Source of the DNA: Candidatus Bipolaricaulota bacterium
GTDB taxonomy: Bacteria > Bipolaricaulota > Bipolaricaulia > RBG-16-55-9
Direction: 5' to 3'
Assembly: GCA_018609825.1 (NCBI GenBank)
Contig: JAHEOA010000113.1
Location: forward strand, 1-28,043
DNA length: 28,043 nucleotides
Shown: positions 1-7,770 of the stretch, one piece after another
How positions within the stretch are numbered: position 1 is the stretch's first letter
How the letters are laid out: each line of letters starts with the position of its first letter
Notes under the pieces: model-generated
Database searches by the model: none
What the model saw: only the letters and a program-made list of their open reading frames with translations
What the model was told of the DNA's origin: nothing
Position numbers and translations under genes: made by a program

Positions 1-397
<397 letters not shown>

Positions 398-402
398 CGC
401 CG

Positions 403-1719
403 TCAGGCCCGACTGGGCACGTGCCCGAAGCGCTCGGTGTAGGCCCGTTCGAGATCCTCGCGGAAGTCGGGATGGGCGATCTCGATGAGCGCCTTGGCCC
501 GCTCGCGCAGCGTCTTGCCCCACAACTGGGCGATCCCGTACTCCGTCACGACGTAGTGGACGGCCGCGCGGGTGGTCACGACGCCCGCGCCCTCCTTGAG
601 GCTGGGCACGATGCGGGAGACCTCGCCCCCCTTGGCCGTGGCGGGCACGGCGATGATCGGCTTGCCGCCGGGCGCCCGCGCCGCGCCGCGGATGAAGTCG
701 ACCTGTCCGCCGAAGCCGCTGTAGATCTTGTAGCCGATGGAGTCGGAGCAGACCTGGCCGGTCAGATCGACCTCGATGGCCGAGTTGATCGCCACCATAT
801 CGGTGTTCTGGGCGATGACGAACGGGTCGTTGGTGTAGTCGGTCGGATGGATCTCGAAGATCGGGTTGTTGTGCGCATAGTCGTAGAGCCGCTCCGTGCC
901 CAACAGGAACGTGGCGATCACCTTGCCGGGATGCAGCGACTTCTCGCGCCCCGTAATGACGCCCGCCTCCAGCAGATCCATGACGCCGTCGCTGACCATC
1001 TCGGTATGGACGCCCAGGTCGCGGCGATCCCGGAGCTGTTTGAGCACGGCGTCGGGGATGCCGCCGATGCCGAGCTGCAGCGTGGCGCCGTCCCCGACGA
1101 GGCTGGCGATGTGCTCGCCGATCTTGGCCTCCACGGGGCCGGGCTCGCCGAGTTTGAGCTCCGGCAGCGCGTCGCTCACCTCGACGACCTTGTCCACGTG
1201 GGAGACGTGCACGAAGGAGTTGCCAAGCGTGCGCGGCATCCTCTCGTTCACTTGCGCGATGATCACGTCGGCCGATTCGACGGCGGCCTGGGACGCCAGG
1301 CACTCCACGCCGAAGCTCAGAAAGCCGTGATCGTCGGGCGGTGAGGTGTGGATCATCGCGACGTCGATGGAGAGTTGGCTTCGTAACAGATCGGGGATCT
1401 CAAACAGATAGATCGGCGTGTAGTCGGCCCGGCCCGTGGCGATGGCCTCCCGGTCGGCGGGTCCGACGAACAGCGAGTTGTGGCGAAAGTGGCCCTCCAT
1501 GCCGGGTTGGGAGAGCGGGTCGGACTCGCCCTTGCTGAACATCAGCAGGTGGACGACCTCGACGTCCTCCAGCTCGTCGCCTCGGGCCGCCAGCGCGTCC
1601 ACGAGCGTGAACGGCGTGGCCGCGTTGCCGCTCATGTAGAGATGCTGACCGCTCTCCACCACCGAGACGGCCTCGTCGGCCGAGCAGATATTGGCTTCGT
1701 ATTGCTCTGTCCAGCTCAT
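403..1719 (-). CDS. Acetyl-CoA hydrolase / 4-hydroxybutyrate CoA-transferase family protein
   Basis: A 438-residue protein of the usual length for this family, which moves CoA between acetyl-CoA and a carboxylic acid through a glutamyl-CoA thioester. The nucleotide-fold motif LQLGIGGIPDAVL lies at about 215-226. The segment HTEMVSDG places E240 where the catalytic glutamate (Glu238 in the Clostridium aminobutyricum enzyme, from memory) is expected. The family stretch INSAIEVDLTGQV and the C-terminal TEYGIAQLWGK...IAHPDFRE are also present. The ATG overlaps the stop of the upstream alanine dehydrogenase gene (ATGA), so the two are translationally coupled. The substrate cannot be read from the sequence; 4-hydroxybutyrate, acetate, propionate or butyrate are all possible. 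Confidence 0.9.
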   Translation of the reverse strand: MSWTEQYEANICSADEAVSVVESGQHLYMSGNAATPFTLVDALAARGDELEDVEVVHLLMFSKGESDPLSQPGMEGHFRHNSLFVGPADREAIATGRADYTPIYLFEIPDLLRSQLSIDVAMIHTSPPDDHGFLSFGVECLASQAAVESADVIIAQVNERMPRTLGNSFVHVSHVDKVVEVSDALPELKLGEPGPVEAKIGEHIASLVGDGATLQLGIGGIPDAVLKQLRDRRDLGVHTEMVSDGVMDLLEAGVITGREKSLHPGKVIATFLLGTERLYDYAHNNPIFEIHPTDYTNDPFVIAQNTDMVAINSAIEVDLTGQVCSDSIGYKIYSGFGGQVDFIRGAARAPGGKPIIAVPATAKGGEVSRIVPSLKEGAGVVTTRAAVHYVVTEYGIAQLWGKTLRERAKALIEIAHPDFREDLERAYTERFGHVPSRA

Positions 1720-2834
1720 CGGGGGGCCTCCAGGGGGTGCGGGTCGTAGCCGTGAGCCCGCGCCAGCTCCGGTCGGGGGACGCCGCCGTCGTGGGTCGAC
1801 ACGCCCCGCGCGAGCTCCGGAAACTCGGTCCAGATTGTGGGGAGATCGGCCTGTGCCAGACGCCGCAAGTAGGGCAGCACCGCGTTGGTGAGGGCGTGGC
1901 TGGCGGTGCGCGCCACCAGGCTGCTGGCGTTCGGCATGGTGACGTGCCAGACGCCGCTTTCCTGATAGGCGTCGTCAGGGTGCGGAATCGGCCGGGAGGT
2001 CTCCACGCAGCCGCCCTGATCGATGGCGAAATCCAGGATCACCGCGCCCGGCTCCATGGTCTCGATCATCGCGCGAGTGACCAGTTGGGGGGCCCGCTCA
2101 CCCGAGACCAACACCGCCCCGATCAGGACGTCGGCGAAGCGGACGAACTTCTCGACGGCGGCCCGCGTGGACAGCACCGTGACGACGTGGCCGCCAAAGA
2201 GCCGATCGAGCTCCTGTAGTCGCCGCGGGTCCCGTTCCAGGACGTAGACCGAGGTGCCCAGCCCGCGCAGGGCGCGCGCGGCGTGATAGCCGAGCGTGCC
2301 GCCGCCGAGGATGACGACGTCCGCGGGCGGGATGCCGGGCACGCTGGCCAACAGCGTCCCGCGGCCCCGCTCCAAGAGCCGACCGGCCAGTTGGGGGACC
2401 AGGGCGCCCGCGATCTCGCTCGTCGGTTCCAGGACGGGATGATCGCCGTCGGCGGTCTCGATCAGTTCGTAGCTGATGGCGGTGATTCCGCCTTCGAGCA
2501 GCGCGTCGAGGTGGCGCCGCGGGGCGGTAACCAGGTGCTGGAAGCCGAGCAGGACCTGGCGGTCGCGCAGCAGCTCCAGTTCCGCCTCGACGGGGGGGCC
2601 GACCTTGCTGACCACGTCGGCCCGGCCGAAGGCCTCCTCGTGGGTGAAGACGATCTCGGCGCCGGCGCGTTGGTAGTCCTCGTCGTTGAAGTGGGCGCCC
2701 GTGCCGGCGCCGCTCTCCACGACGACGCTGGCGTCGCGCTCCCGGAGTTCGGCGACGCCGGCCGGGGTCAGGCCGACGCGGCGCTCGTCGAGGCCCGGCG
2801 CGGGCGGGGGTTCCTTGGGAATTCCGACGATCAT
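1716..2834 (-). CDS. ald: Alanine dehydrogenase-family NAD-dependent oxidoreductase
   Basis: A 372-residue protein of the alanine dehydrogenase / transhydrogenase alpha family, which interconverts L-alanine and pyruvate plus ammonia with NAD. It opens with MIVGIPKE and has ERRVGLTPAGV near residue 17, K77 in VSKVGPP and H100 in the position of the substrate-binding Lys/His. A Rossmann GGGTLG lies at 177-182 and the strong signature ILDFAIDQGGCVETS at 266-280. Near the C-terminus the usual NMPGAVPRTST is replaced by TMPNASSLVARTAS, so the substrate could differ from alanine. ATG 2834 is the start because AAGGGAGGT lies just upstream; an in-frame TTG at 2849 would overlap that site. It is the first gene of an operon with the CoA-transferase and CysQ-like genes. 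Confidence 0.85.
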   Translation of the reverse strand: MIVGIPKEPPPAPGLDERRVGLTPAGVAELRERDASVVVESGAGTGAHFNDEDYQRAGAEIVFTHEEAFGRADVVSKVGPPVEAELELLRDRQVLLGFQHLVTAPRRHLDALLEGGITAISYELIETADGDHPVLEPTSEIAGALVPQLAGRLLERGRGTLLASVPGIPPADVVILGGGTLGYHAARALRGLGTSVYVLERDPRRLQELDRLFGGHVVTVLSTRAAVEKFVRFADVLIGAVLVSGERAPQLVTRAMIETMEPGAVILDFAIDQGGCVETSRPIPHPDDAYQESGVWHVTMPNASSLVARTASHALTNAVLPYLRRLAQADLPTIWTEFPELARGVSTHDGGVPRPELARAHGYDPHPLEAPR

Positions 2835-2855
2835 ACGACCTCCCTTCAAGCGGCT

Positions 2856-2885
2856 ATGATAACGAGCCGACGCCGCGGAGGGAAA
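2856..2885 (-). promoter_or_regulatory. Weak candidate sigma-70-type promoter for the ald operon
   Basis: On the minus strand TATCAT (2856-2861) lies 18 bp downstream of TTTCCC (2880-2885), about 20 bp upstream of the ald start. The -10 matches well but the -35 has only 3 of 6 consensus bases, so this is a tentative call. No Fnr-like box lies at the spacing seen at the three other promoters of the window. Confidence 0.3.
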
Positions 2886-3062
2886 GATCTATATCAGTCG
2901 GCACGCCTGGAAAATCGGGTGCCCAACCTTGCCCAAAACGGGGGATGACCTCCGCGTTGACGCCATGGGTGTGGGGTCTTCGCGTTATGCCCGTGGGTCC
3001 GAATGCTGCTGCCCGCCGCCCGGCGAGCGAGGGCTTGCTCGAGGACGCCTTGCGCGGAGACG

Positions 3063-3770
3063 CTAGGCGGAGAACGGGTTCCGCGCGGGGTCGACGTCCG
3101 CCAGTTGTTCGAGCCGCTGGCGATCCTCAATAACGATGTGCCGGTCCTGTTCCTTGAGCAGGCCGCTGTCGCGCCAACGGCTCAGGATGCGGATCGTGGT
3201 CTCGGGCCGCAGGCCGACCAGCTCCGCCAGCTCCGTTCGGGTCAGGTTCAGCTTCAGATACGCGGTTCCGTTGTCGGCGACCCCGAACCGTCGGCTCAGC
3301 TCCAAGAGCTGATGGGCCAGGCGCTTCTCGCCCTGCTCGTACGCCGTCTCCACGAGGCGCTCCTCGAACGACTCCAGCTCCTGGGAGGCGGCCTGGAGCA
3401 GGTGCAGGGCCGTCTTGGGATGGCGCCGGAGGAACGTGTAGACCTCGCTGCGGCCGAGCACGAGCAACTGGCTCCGTGAGAGGGCTTTCGCGTTGGCGCG
3501 ATAGACGCCGCTGCCGAAGAACGCCTCGGCGCCGACGAAGTCCCCCGGTCCGAGAATCTTGAGAATGTAGTCCTTGCTCTTGTCGCTGGTGGGCCGGACC
3601 AGTTTGACGCTTCCGGACTGGACCACGTAGAGGTGCTCGGCCGGCATGCCGCTCTGGAACACGGGCTGGCCCGGCTCGCACTCGAACGTCTGTGCCATGC
3701 GCATCAGGTCGTCGTCCGTGGGAAGCGACGCGATGTCGGCGTACTCGTTTGCCAATCCCGATCTCGCCAT
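3063..3770 (-). CDS. Crp/Fnr-family transcriptional regulator
   Basis: A 235-residue regulator with a cyclic-nucleotide-binding-like beta-roll at about 30-115 (GQPVFQSGMPAEHLYVVQSGSVKL, GPGDFVGAEAFF) and a C-terminal winged helix with the HTH at about 176-202 (LTRTELAELVGLRPETTIRILSRW). Only one cysteine (C31) is present, so it cannot bind a 4Fe-4S cluster the way FNR does; its signal may be haem/NO as in DNR-type proteins, a nucleotide, or something else. The recognition helix keeps the E and R of the FNR E..SR motif, but Ile replaces the Ser (E190, I193, R194). ATG 3770 is preceded by GGAG; the in-frame TTG 33 nt upstream is a poorer start. It diverges from resA across an Fnr-like box. Confidence 0.9.
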   Translation of the reverse strand: MARSGLANEYADIASLPTDDDLMRMAQTFECEPGQPVFQSGMPAEHLYVVQSGSVKLVRPTSDKSKDYILKILGPGDFVGAEAFFGSGVYRANAKALSRSQLLVLGRSEVYTFLRRHPKTALHLLQAASQELESFEERLVETAYEQGEKRLAHQLLELSRRFGVADNGTAYLKLNLTRTELAELVGLRPETTIRILSRWRDSGLLKEQDRHIVIEDRQRLEQLADVDPARNPFSA

Positions 3771-3891
3771 GCTGTCTCCTTCCTTGGGCCACTTATCCCC
3801 CAACCCGGATATCCGACATTCAGGTCCGGTTTGCGCCTCCAGCCTACGGCCTCGCCGACGGGGCGCCTATGACGTGACTCAAGATCGAACC

Positions 3892-3903
3892 TGACGGACG
3901 TCA
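3892..3903. promoter_or_regulatory. Short inverted repeat TGACG-N2-CGTCA between regulator and resA
   Basis: TGACGGACGTCA is a perfect 5-bp inverted repeat with a 2-bp spacer in the 274-bp divergent region. A related TGACGTGACTCA lies about 20 bp to the left. It could bind a dimeric regulator, but a match this short can occur by chance. Confidence 0.25.
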
Positions 3904-3943
3904 TCCCGGTTTGGGCGATCCCGAGCGCGGCTTGTCGCTCGGG

Positions 3944-3957
3944 TTGATACGGGTCAA
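3944..3957. promoter_or_regulatory. Fnr/Dnr-like box upstream of resA
   Basis: TTGAT-ACGG-GTCAA matches 9 of the 10 defined bases of the classic TTGAT-N4-ATCAA site. The dyad extends outward with GG on the left and CC on the right. Its centre (3950.5) is 52.5 bp upstream of the -10 hexamer at 4003, near position -64 from the expected transcription start, where class I activators of this family bind. It sits between the Crp/Fnr regulator gene and resA, so it could also serve autoregulation. Confidence 0.65.
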
Positions 3958-4002
3958 CCGGGCGCCTGACCCAGATCATAGAAAGGGGATTTCTCGGGGG
4001 GC

Positions 4003-4008
4003 TATAAT
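4003..4008 (+). promoter_or_regulatory. -10 element of the resABC promoter
   Basis: A perfect TATAAT lies about 36 nt upstream of the resA start. The -35 position (around 3980-3985, AGAAAG) has no resemblance to TTGACA, which is typical of an activator-dependent promoter and fits the upstream Fnr-like box. Confidence 0.6.
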
Positions 4009-4044
4009 GCGGGCAACCCGCTAAGGAGATAAAGGGATCTTGAA

Positions 4045-4674
4045 ATGGTAAAGCGAGTCAGTATCGGCCTGTTGATCGTCTTGGCGACCGCCGGATTGGC
4101 CCTGGTCAGCCATTCGTTTCTGACCGCCAACTTCGGGGGCGGCGGGTCGGGACACAACGCGATCTCCCAGGGGCGCGGCTCGTTCTGGGCGGCGGAGAAG
4201 GCCCCCAAGGGCGAGAAACGCGCGCCTGAGCTCGGCTACCGGGCCCCCTCGTTCACGCTCATGGGCCCCGACGGTCGGGAGATCAGCCTGAGCGAGCTGA
4301 GCGACGAGGGCAAGCCGATCCTCTTGAACTTCTGGGCGAGCTCGTGCGCGCCCTGCGTTCAGGAGATTCCGCACCTTCAGGACTTTTACGAGCGATACCG
4401 AGATCAAGTCCGGATCGTCGGCATCAACTGGTCGGAGGATCCGGCCCGGATCGAGACGTTCCTCCAGGACAAGGGCGTCACCTATCCGAACCTGATTGAC
4501 CGTCAAGGGAAGGCGGTCGTGTCCTATCGGATCACGGGCACGCCGACGTCGTTCTTCCTCGACGGGGACGGAGTGGTTCGCGGCGTCTGGCTCGGGCCGA
4601 TCACGACCGAGTCCTTAGCGGACTCATTCGACCAGATCTCAACGGCGTTCGACCCCCGGGGGAGTTCACAGTGA
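4045..4674 (+). CDS. resA: ResA/TlpA-like membrane-anchored thiol-disulfide oxidoreductase
   Basis: A 209-residue protein with an N-terminal signal anchor (about 5-27) and an extracytoplasmic thioredoxin fold. The active site is WASSCAPC (C101, C104), with the cis-proline loop TGTPTSFF at about 164-171 (P167). ResA-type proteins reduce the CxxCH cysteines of apocytochrome c so that haem can be attached. It is the first gene of the operon with ResB and CcsA, which supports that role over a general TlpA function. The ATG is preceded by AAAGGG at 8 nt; a stronger AAGGAG lies 16 nt upstream, which is too far to be ideal. The stop lies just before the resB ribosome binding site. Confidence 0.88.
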   Translation: MVKRVSIGLLIVLATAGLALVSHSFLTANFGGGGSGHNAISQGRGSFWAAEKAPKGEKRAPELGYRAPSFTLMGPDGREISLSELSDEGKPILLNFWASSCAPCVQEIPHLQDFYERYRDQVRIVGINWSEDPARIETFLQDKGVTYPNLIDRQGKAVVSYRITGTPTSFFLDGDGVVRGVWLGPITTESLADSFDQISTAFDPRGSSQ

Positions 4675-4694
4675 CGACGCACGAAGGAGGGCCG

Positions 4695-6758
4695 ATGTTC
4701 TGCCCCAATTGCGGAACCGAAGTGCAGGCGGACAGCAACTTCTGTCACGCGTGCGGGACGGCGCTGCCGTCCATGAGCGAGTCCACTTCGCAGCCTCGAC
4801 AAGCGCCAGAGCCACGGGAAGCCCCCCCTGAAGCGCCTCAAGAGGGGGCGTCGGAGGGCGCCGGCGCTCAACCGCTCAACTTCAGCACCAAGGTCGAGCT
4901 GGTCCGCCAAGAACTGGCGGGGCTCAACTGCGGCCGCTGTGGCTACGAGGACTGCGCCGACAACGCCGAGGCCATCGTCCGCGGCGAGAGTCCCTATGAT
5001 TCGTGCCTGCAGGCTGCGCCGGAGGCCAAGGAGCGCATTCGCGAGGTCGTCGGCCTGCCCGAGGAGCGCCCGGCGATCGCGCAAGTCTGGCAGGGCCTGG
5101 CCTCGGTGAAGCTGGCGCTCGGGCTGATCGGCGTGCTGACCGTGCTGTCGATCCTCGGCACGCTCATCCCGCAGGGCCTGTCGCAGACCGCCTACGTCAG
5201 CCGCTACGGCGAGACGGGCGCCCGGATCATCAACTTCCTCCAGGTCAACGGGATGTTCCACAGCTGGTACTACCTCGGCCTGCTCGGGCTGTTGGGCCTC
5301 AACACCACGGCCTGTCTGTCGCGACGCTTCCGGACGACGCTGCACATGCTCAGGCGCCAGCCGGGCGGCCAGACGACCGACTCGCTGCTGAAGCTGGAGA
5401 ACAGCGCCGAGGTCCCGATCAGCGGCGGCCCCACCAAGGCGCTGGATCGGGCCGCGGAGTCGCTGCGCTCGAAGGGCTACAGGGTCAAGCGCCAGGGGGC
5501 CAACCTCATGGCGTCCAAACAGCGCTTCGGCCGCCTCGGCGTCGACGTCTTCCACGCCAGCCTGGTGTTGCTGTTGCTGGGGGCGCTCGTGGGCGGCTTC
5601 TTCGGATTCGAGACCTTCCAGCAGGCCAACAAGGGCGAGGTCTTCGACGTGCCGAACGCCGACTTCCAGGTGCGCGTCGACGACCTCTGGACCGAGAGCT
5701 ACGACTCCGGCAAGATCAAGGACTGGTACAGCAAGCTGACCGTCATCGACGACGGCCAGGAGGTCAAGACGAAGACGATCCAGGTCAACGACCCGATGAA
5801 CTATCAAGGGATCAACTTCTATCAGACCTCGTTCGGCAGCGACTGGATGGGCGGCGCGGAGGTCACCTTCGCCGTCCAGGAGGTCGCCGCGACCTCGCCG
5901 GGCCCGAGCTCCGGGGACTCGAACTCCTCGGACTCGAACTCCTCGGACGCCAACGAGGCGGGCGACACGAGCAACGACGTGAGCACGACCCATGCGTCCG
6001 CCCAGCAGAACCCGCACGGCGACTCCTCACAGGACTCGCAGAGTTCCCAACAGTCGCCGCACGGCGGCGGGTCGAGCTACGAGGTCGTGAAGACCTTGAG
6101 CGAGACGACCGTCACCAAGGGGGAGCGCTTCCAGCTGACCGAGGAGCTGACGGCGGAGTTCGTCCGCTTCTACCCCGACATCATGTTCACGGAGAACGGC
6201 CCGCAGAACCGGAGTCGGCGCCTCAACAACCCGGCCGCGGAGATGCGGGTCTACCGCGGCGAGGAGCTGCTCTACTACGGCTACACCTTCGCCCAGTTCC
6301 CCGACATGCAGGTCTGGATACCCAACCAGAGCGGAAGCGGCAACGGCAGCAGTGGAAACGGCAACAGCAACAGCAACAGCGACAGCGGGAGCTCGCAGGG
6401 ATCGGCCATGTCCCAGGGCAAGCTGGGCGATCAGCCCTTCCGGGTCGACATCGTCGGCATGAACGCTCCCCAGTACACCGGCATGCAGGTCAGCAGCAAC
6501 CCCGGGATCTGGGTGATCTATCTCAGCTTCGTCCTCATGGCCGTCGGCATCGTGCTCAACTTCTACATGCCGCCCCGCTGGGTCTGGGCCGTGGGCGAAC
6601 GCGGTCGGCTCGTGATGGGCGGCGTCGGCCGGGACAACCGCGAGTTCATGGGCGAGTTCGACACGCTGCTCGAGCAAGTCCAAGACGATCTGACGGCCGC
6701 GTCTCAGACACCGACGTCCAGTGCGCCCGAAGGGGCGTCCGGCGAAGCGGCCTCATGA
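4695..6758 (+). CDS. resB: ResB-family cytochrome c biogenesis protein fused to a zinc ribbon and a four-Cys Fe-S domain
   Basis: This 687-residue protein has three parts. Residues 1-22 form a zinc ribbon (C3, C6, C17, C20). Residues about 64-122 match the putative Fe-S domain of RnfB-type proteins (PF04060-like): NCGRCGYEDCADNAEAI, with C79, C82, C87 and C104 in C-x2-C-x4-C-x16-C spacing. Residues about 130-635 are ResB: transmembrane segments near 134-158, 188-208, 280-304 and 604-626, with histidines H189 and H287 next to membrane segments and a large extracytoplasmic loop. With CcsA, ResB carries haem outward and ligates it to apocytochromes. The topology places both metal domains in the cytoplasm. 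Two Ser/Asn/Gly-rich inserts (about 403-460 and 544-575) interrupt the loop. ATG 4695 has AAGGAGG upstream; an in-frame GTG at 4671 does not. Confidence 0.9.
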   Translation: MFCPNCGTEVQADSNFCHACGTALPSMSESTSQPRQAPEPREAPPEAPQEGASEGAGAQPLNFSTKVELVRQELAGLNCGRCGYEDCADNAEAIVRGESPYDSCLQAAPEAKERIREVVGLPEERPAIAQVWQGLASVKLALGLIGVLTVLSILGTLIPQGLSQTAYVSRYGETGARIINFLQVNGMFHSWYYLGLLGLLGLNTTACLSRRFRTTLHMLRRQPGGQTTDSLLKLENSAEVPISGGPTKALDRAAESLRSKGYRVKRQGANLMASKQRFGRLGVDVFHASLVLLLLGALVGGFFGFETFQQANKGEVFDVPNADFQVRVDDLWTESYDSGKIKDWYSKLTVIDDGQEVKTKTIQVNDPMNYQGINFYQTSFGSDWMGGAEVTFAVQEVAATSPGPSSGDSNSSDSNSSDANEAGDTSNDVSTTHASAQQNPHGDSSQDSQSSQQSPHGGGSSYEVVKTLSETTVTKGERFQLTEELTAEFVRFYPDIMFTENGPQNRSRRLNNPAAEMRVYRGEELLYYGYTFAQFPDMQVWIPNQSGSGNGSSGNGNSNSNSDSGSSQGSAMSQGKLGDQPFRVDIVGMNAPQYTGMQVSSNPGIWVIYLSFVLMAVGIVLNFYMPPRWVWAVGERGRLVMGGVGRDNREFMGEFDTLLEQVQDDLTAASQTPTSSAPEGASGEAAS
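5916..5945 (+). repeat. Tandem 15-bp repeat inside resB
   Basis: The unit GACTCGAACTCCTCG occurs twice in direct succession and encodes DSNSS-DSNSS. It lies in the first serine-rich insert of the extracytoplasmic loop. Being a multiple of three, copy-number change would keep the frame. Confidence 0.85.
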
Positions 6759-6783
6759 ACGGCTGAAAGGGGGATCGTTCACA

Positions 6784-7683
6784 ATGGACAGCACGTTCTT
6801 CTTCTTCCTGAGCGCGGTCGGCTACTTCGTCGGCTTCGTGCTCTATCTGTTGCACCTCGTCGGCGCGCCTCGATTCGCCGTGAGCCAGGCCCAATACGCC
6901 GGCGGCGGCACGGCCAGCGCGGGATCGGTCTGGCTCACCAAGGACACCCGCTGGGGCCACTGGGCGACCGGCGTCACGCTGATCGCGTTTGCGATTGCGA
7001 CCGTTGCGGTCGTACTGCGCACGATCGAGATCTGGAACGTCTCCGGCTTCTTCATGCCCACGCCCGTCACGGGCACCTACGAGACCTTTACCTTCTTCGC
7101 CTGGGCCATTCCCCTGGCGTATCTGATCTTCGAGTGGAAGTACAAAGTCCGCTCGTTGGGCGCGTTCGCCATCGGGCTCTCGTTCCTGTTTGTCGCCCTG
7201 GCGTCGTCGCCGCTGGTGGCCGACAAGGGCGTGGAGCCGCTCGTGCCCGCGCTGCAGAGCTACTGGCTCGTGGCTCACATCGCCTTCGGCTTCATCGGCG
7301 AGGGCTTCTTCGCCGTCGCCTTCGTCGCCAGCCTCCTCTTCCTCTGGCACCAATGGCGCGGCGGCGACAACGCGCTGCTCAAGAAGCTCGACCAGGTCAG
7401 CTACAAGGCCATCGCCATCGGCTTCCCCTTCTTCACCATCGGCCCCATGATCTTCGGCATGGTCTGGGCCCAGCACGCCTGGGGGCGCTACTGGGGCTGG
7501 GACCCGAAGGAGGTCTGGAGCCTGATCACGTTCCTCGTCTTCGCCCTCTATCTCCACGCCCGCGTCAGCTGGGGCTGGCGGGATCACCGCACGGCCTGGC
7601 TGGCCGTACTGGGCTTTGCCGCGGCCATCTTCACGTGGGTCGGCGTCAACTATCTCCTGGCGGGCCTGCACAGCTACGCCTAA
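6784..7683 (+). CDS. ccsA: CcsA/ResC-like cytochrome c biogenesis integral membrane protein
   Basis: A 299-residue polytopic protein of the haem-handling CcsA/CcmC/CcmF superfamily. The tryptophan-rich haem-binding WWD segment is clear at about 228-246 (AQHAWGRYWGWDPKEVWS). Candidate axial histidines are H165 in a membrane helix (LVAHIAFG) and H296 in the C-terminal GLHSYA. It partners with ResB to form the system II haem exporter and synthetase. The start is ATG 6784 with AAAGGGGG about 10 nt upstream, 25 nt after the resB stop; an upstream in-frame extension to 6721 overlaps resB and has no conserved character. It is the last gene of the operon, followed by a terminator. Confidence 0.92.
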   Translation: MDSTFFFFLSAVGYFVGFVLYLLHLVGAPRFAVSQAQYAGGGTASAGSVWLTKDTRWGHWATGVTLIAFAIATVAVVLRTIEIWNVSGFFMPTPVTGTYETFTFFAWAIPLAYLIFEWKYKVRSLGAFAIGLSFLFVALASSPLVADKGVEPLVPALQSYWLVAHIAFGFIGEGFFAVAFVASLLFLWHQWRGGDNALLKKLDQVSYKAIAIGFPFFTIGPMIFGMVWAQHAWGRYWGWDPKEVWSLITFLVFALYLHARVSWGWRDHRTAWLAVLGFAAAIFTWVGVNYLLAGLHSYA

Positions 7684-7731
7684 GCCCCGCGATGCCCCGC
7701 TGACACTGGGGCGAACGCCGACGCGCGTGGA

Positions 7732-7768
7732 CCGGCGCCTGTCTCCCCCGGCAGGCGCCGGCCTTTCT
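7732..7768 (+). terminator. Rho-independent terminator after ccsA
   Basis: CCGGCGCCTG (7732-7741) pairs perfectly with CAGGCGCCGG (7752-7761) across a 10-nt loop, followed by CCTTTCT. It lies 48 nt after the ccsA stop and ends just before the convergent dsbA-like gene. The minus strand has no T-tract, so it serves the plus-strand operon only. Confidence 0.85.
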
Positions 7769-7770
7769 AT

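Noticed and set aside
3001..3062. Terminator after the Crp/Fnr regulator gene
   Set aside because: CGAGC and GCTCG can pair around 3024-3042, but the stem is short, the loop long, and no T-run follows on the minus strand.
4524..6017. Long minus-strand frame opposite resA/resB
   Set aside because: High-GC antisense shadow: Arg/Asp/Val/Gly-rich, no motif, no ribosome binding site, and it lies opposite a well-supported coding strand.
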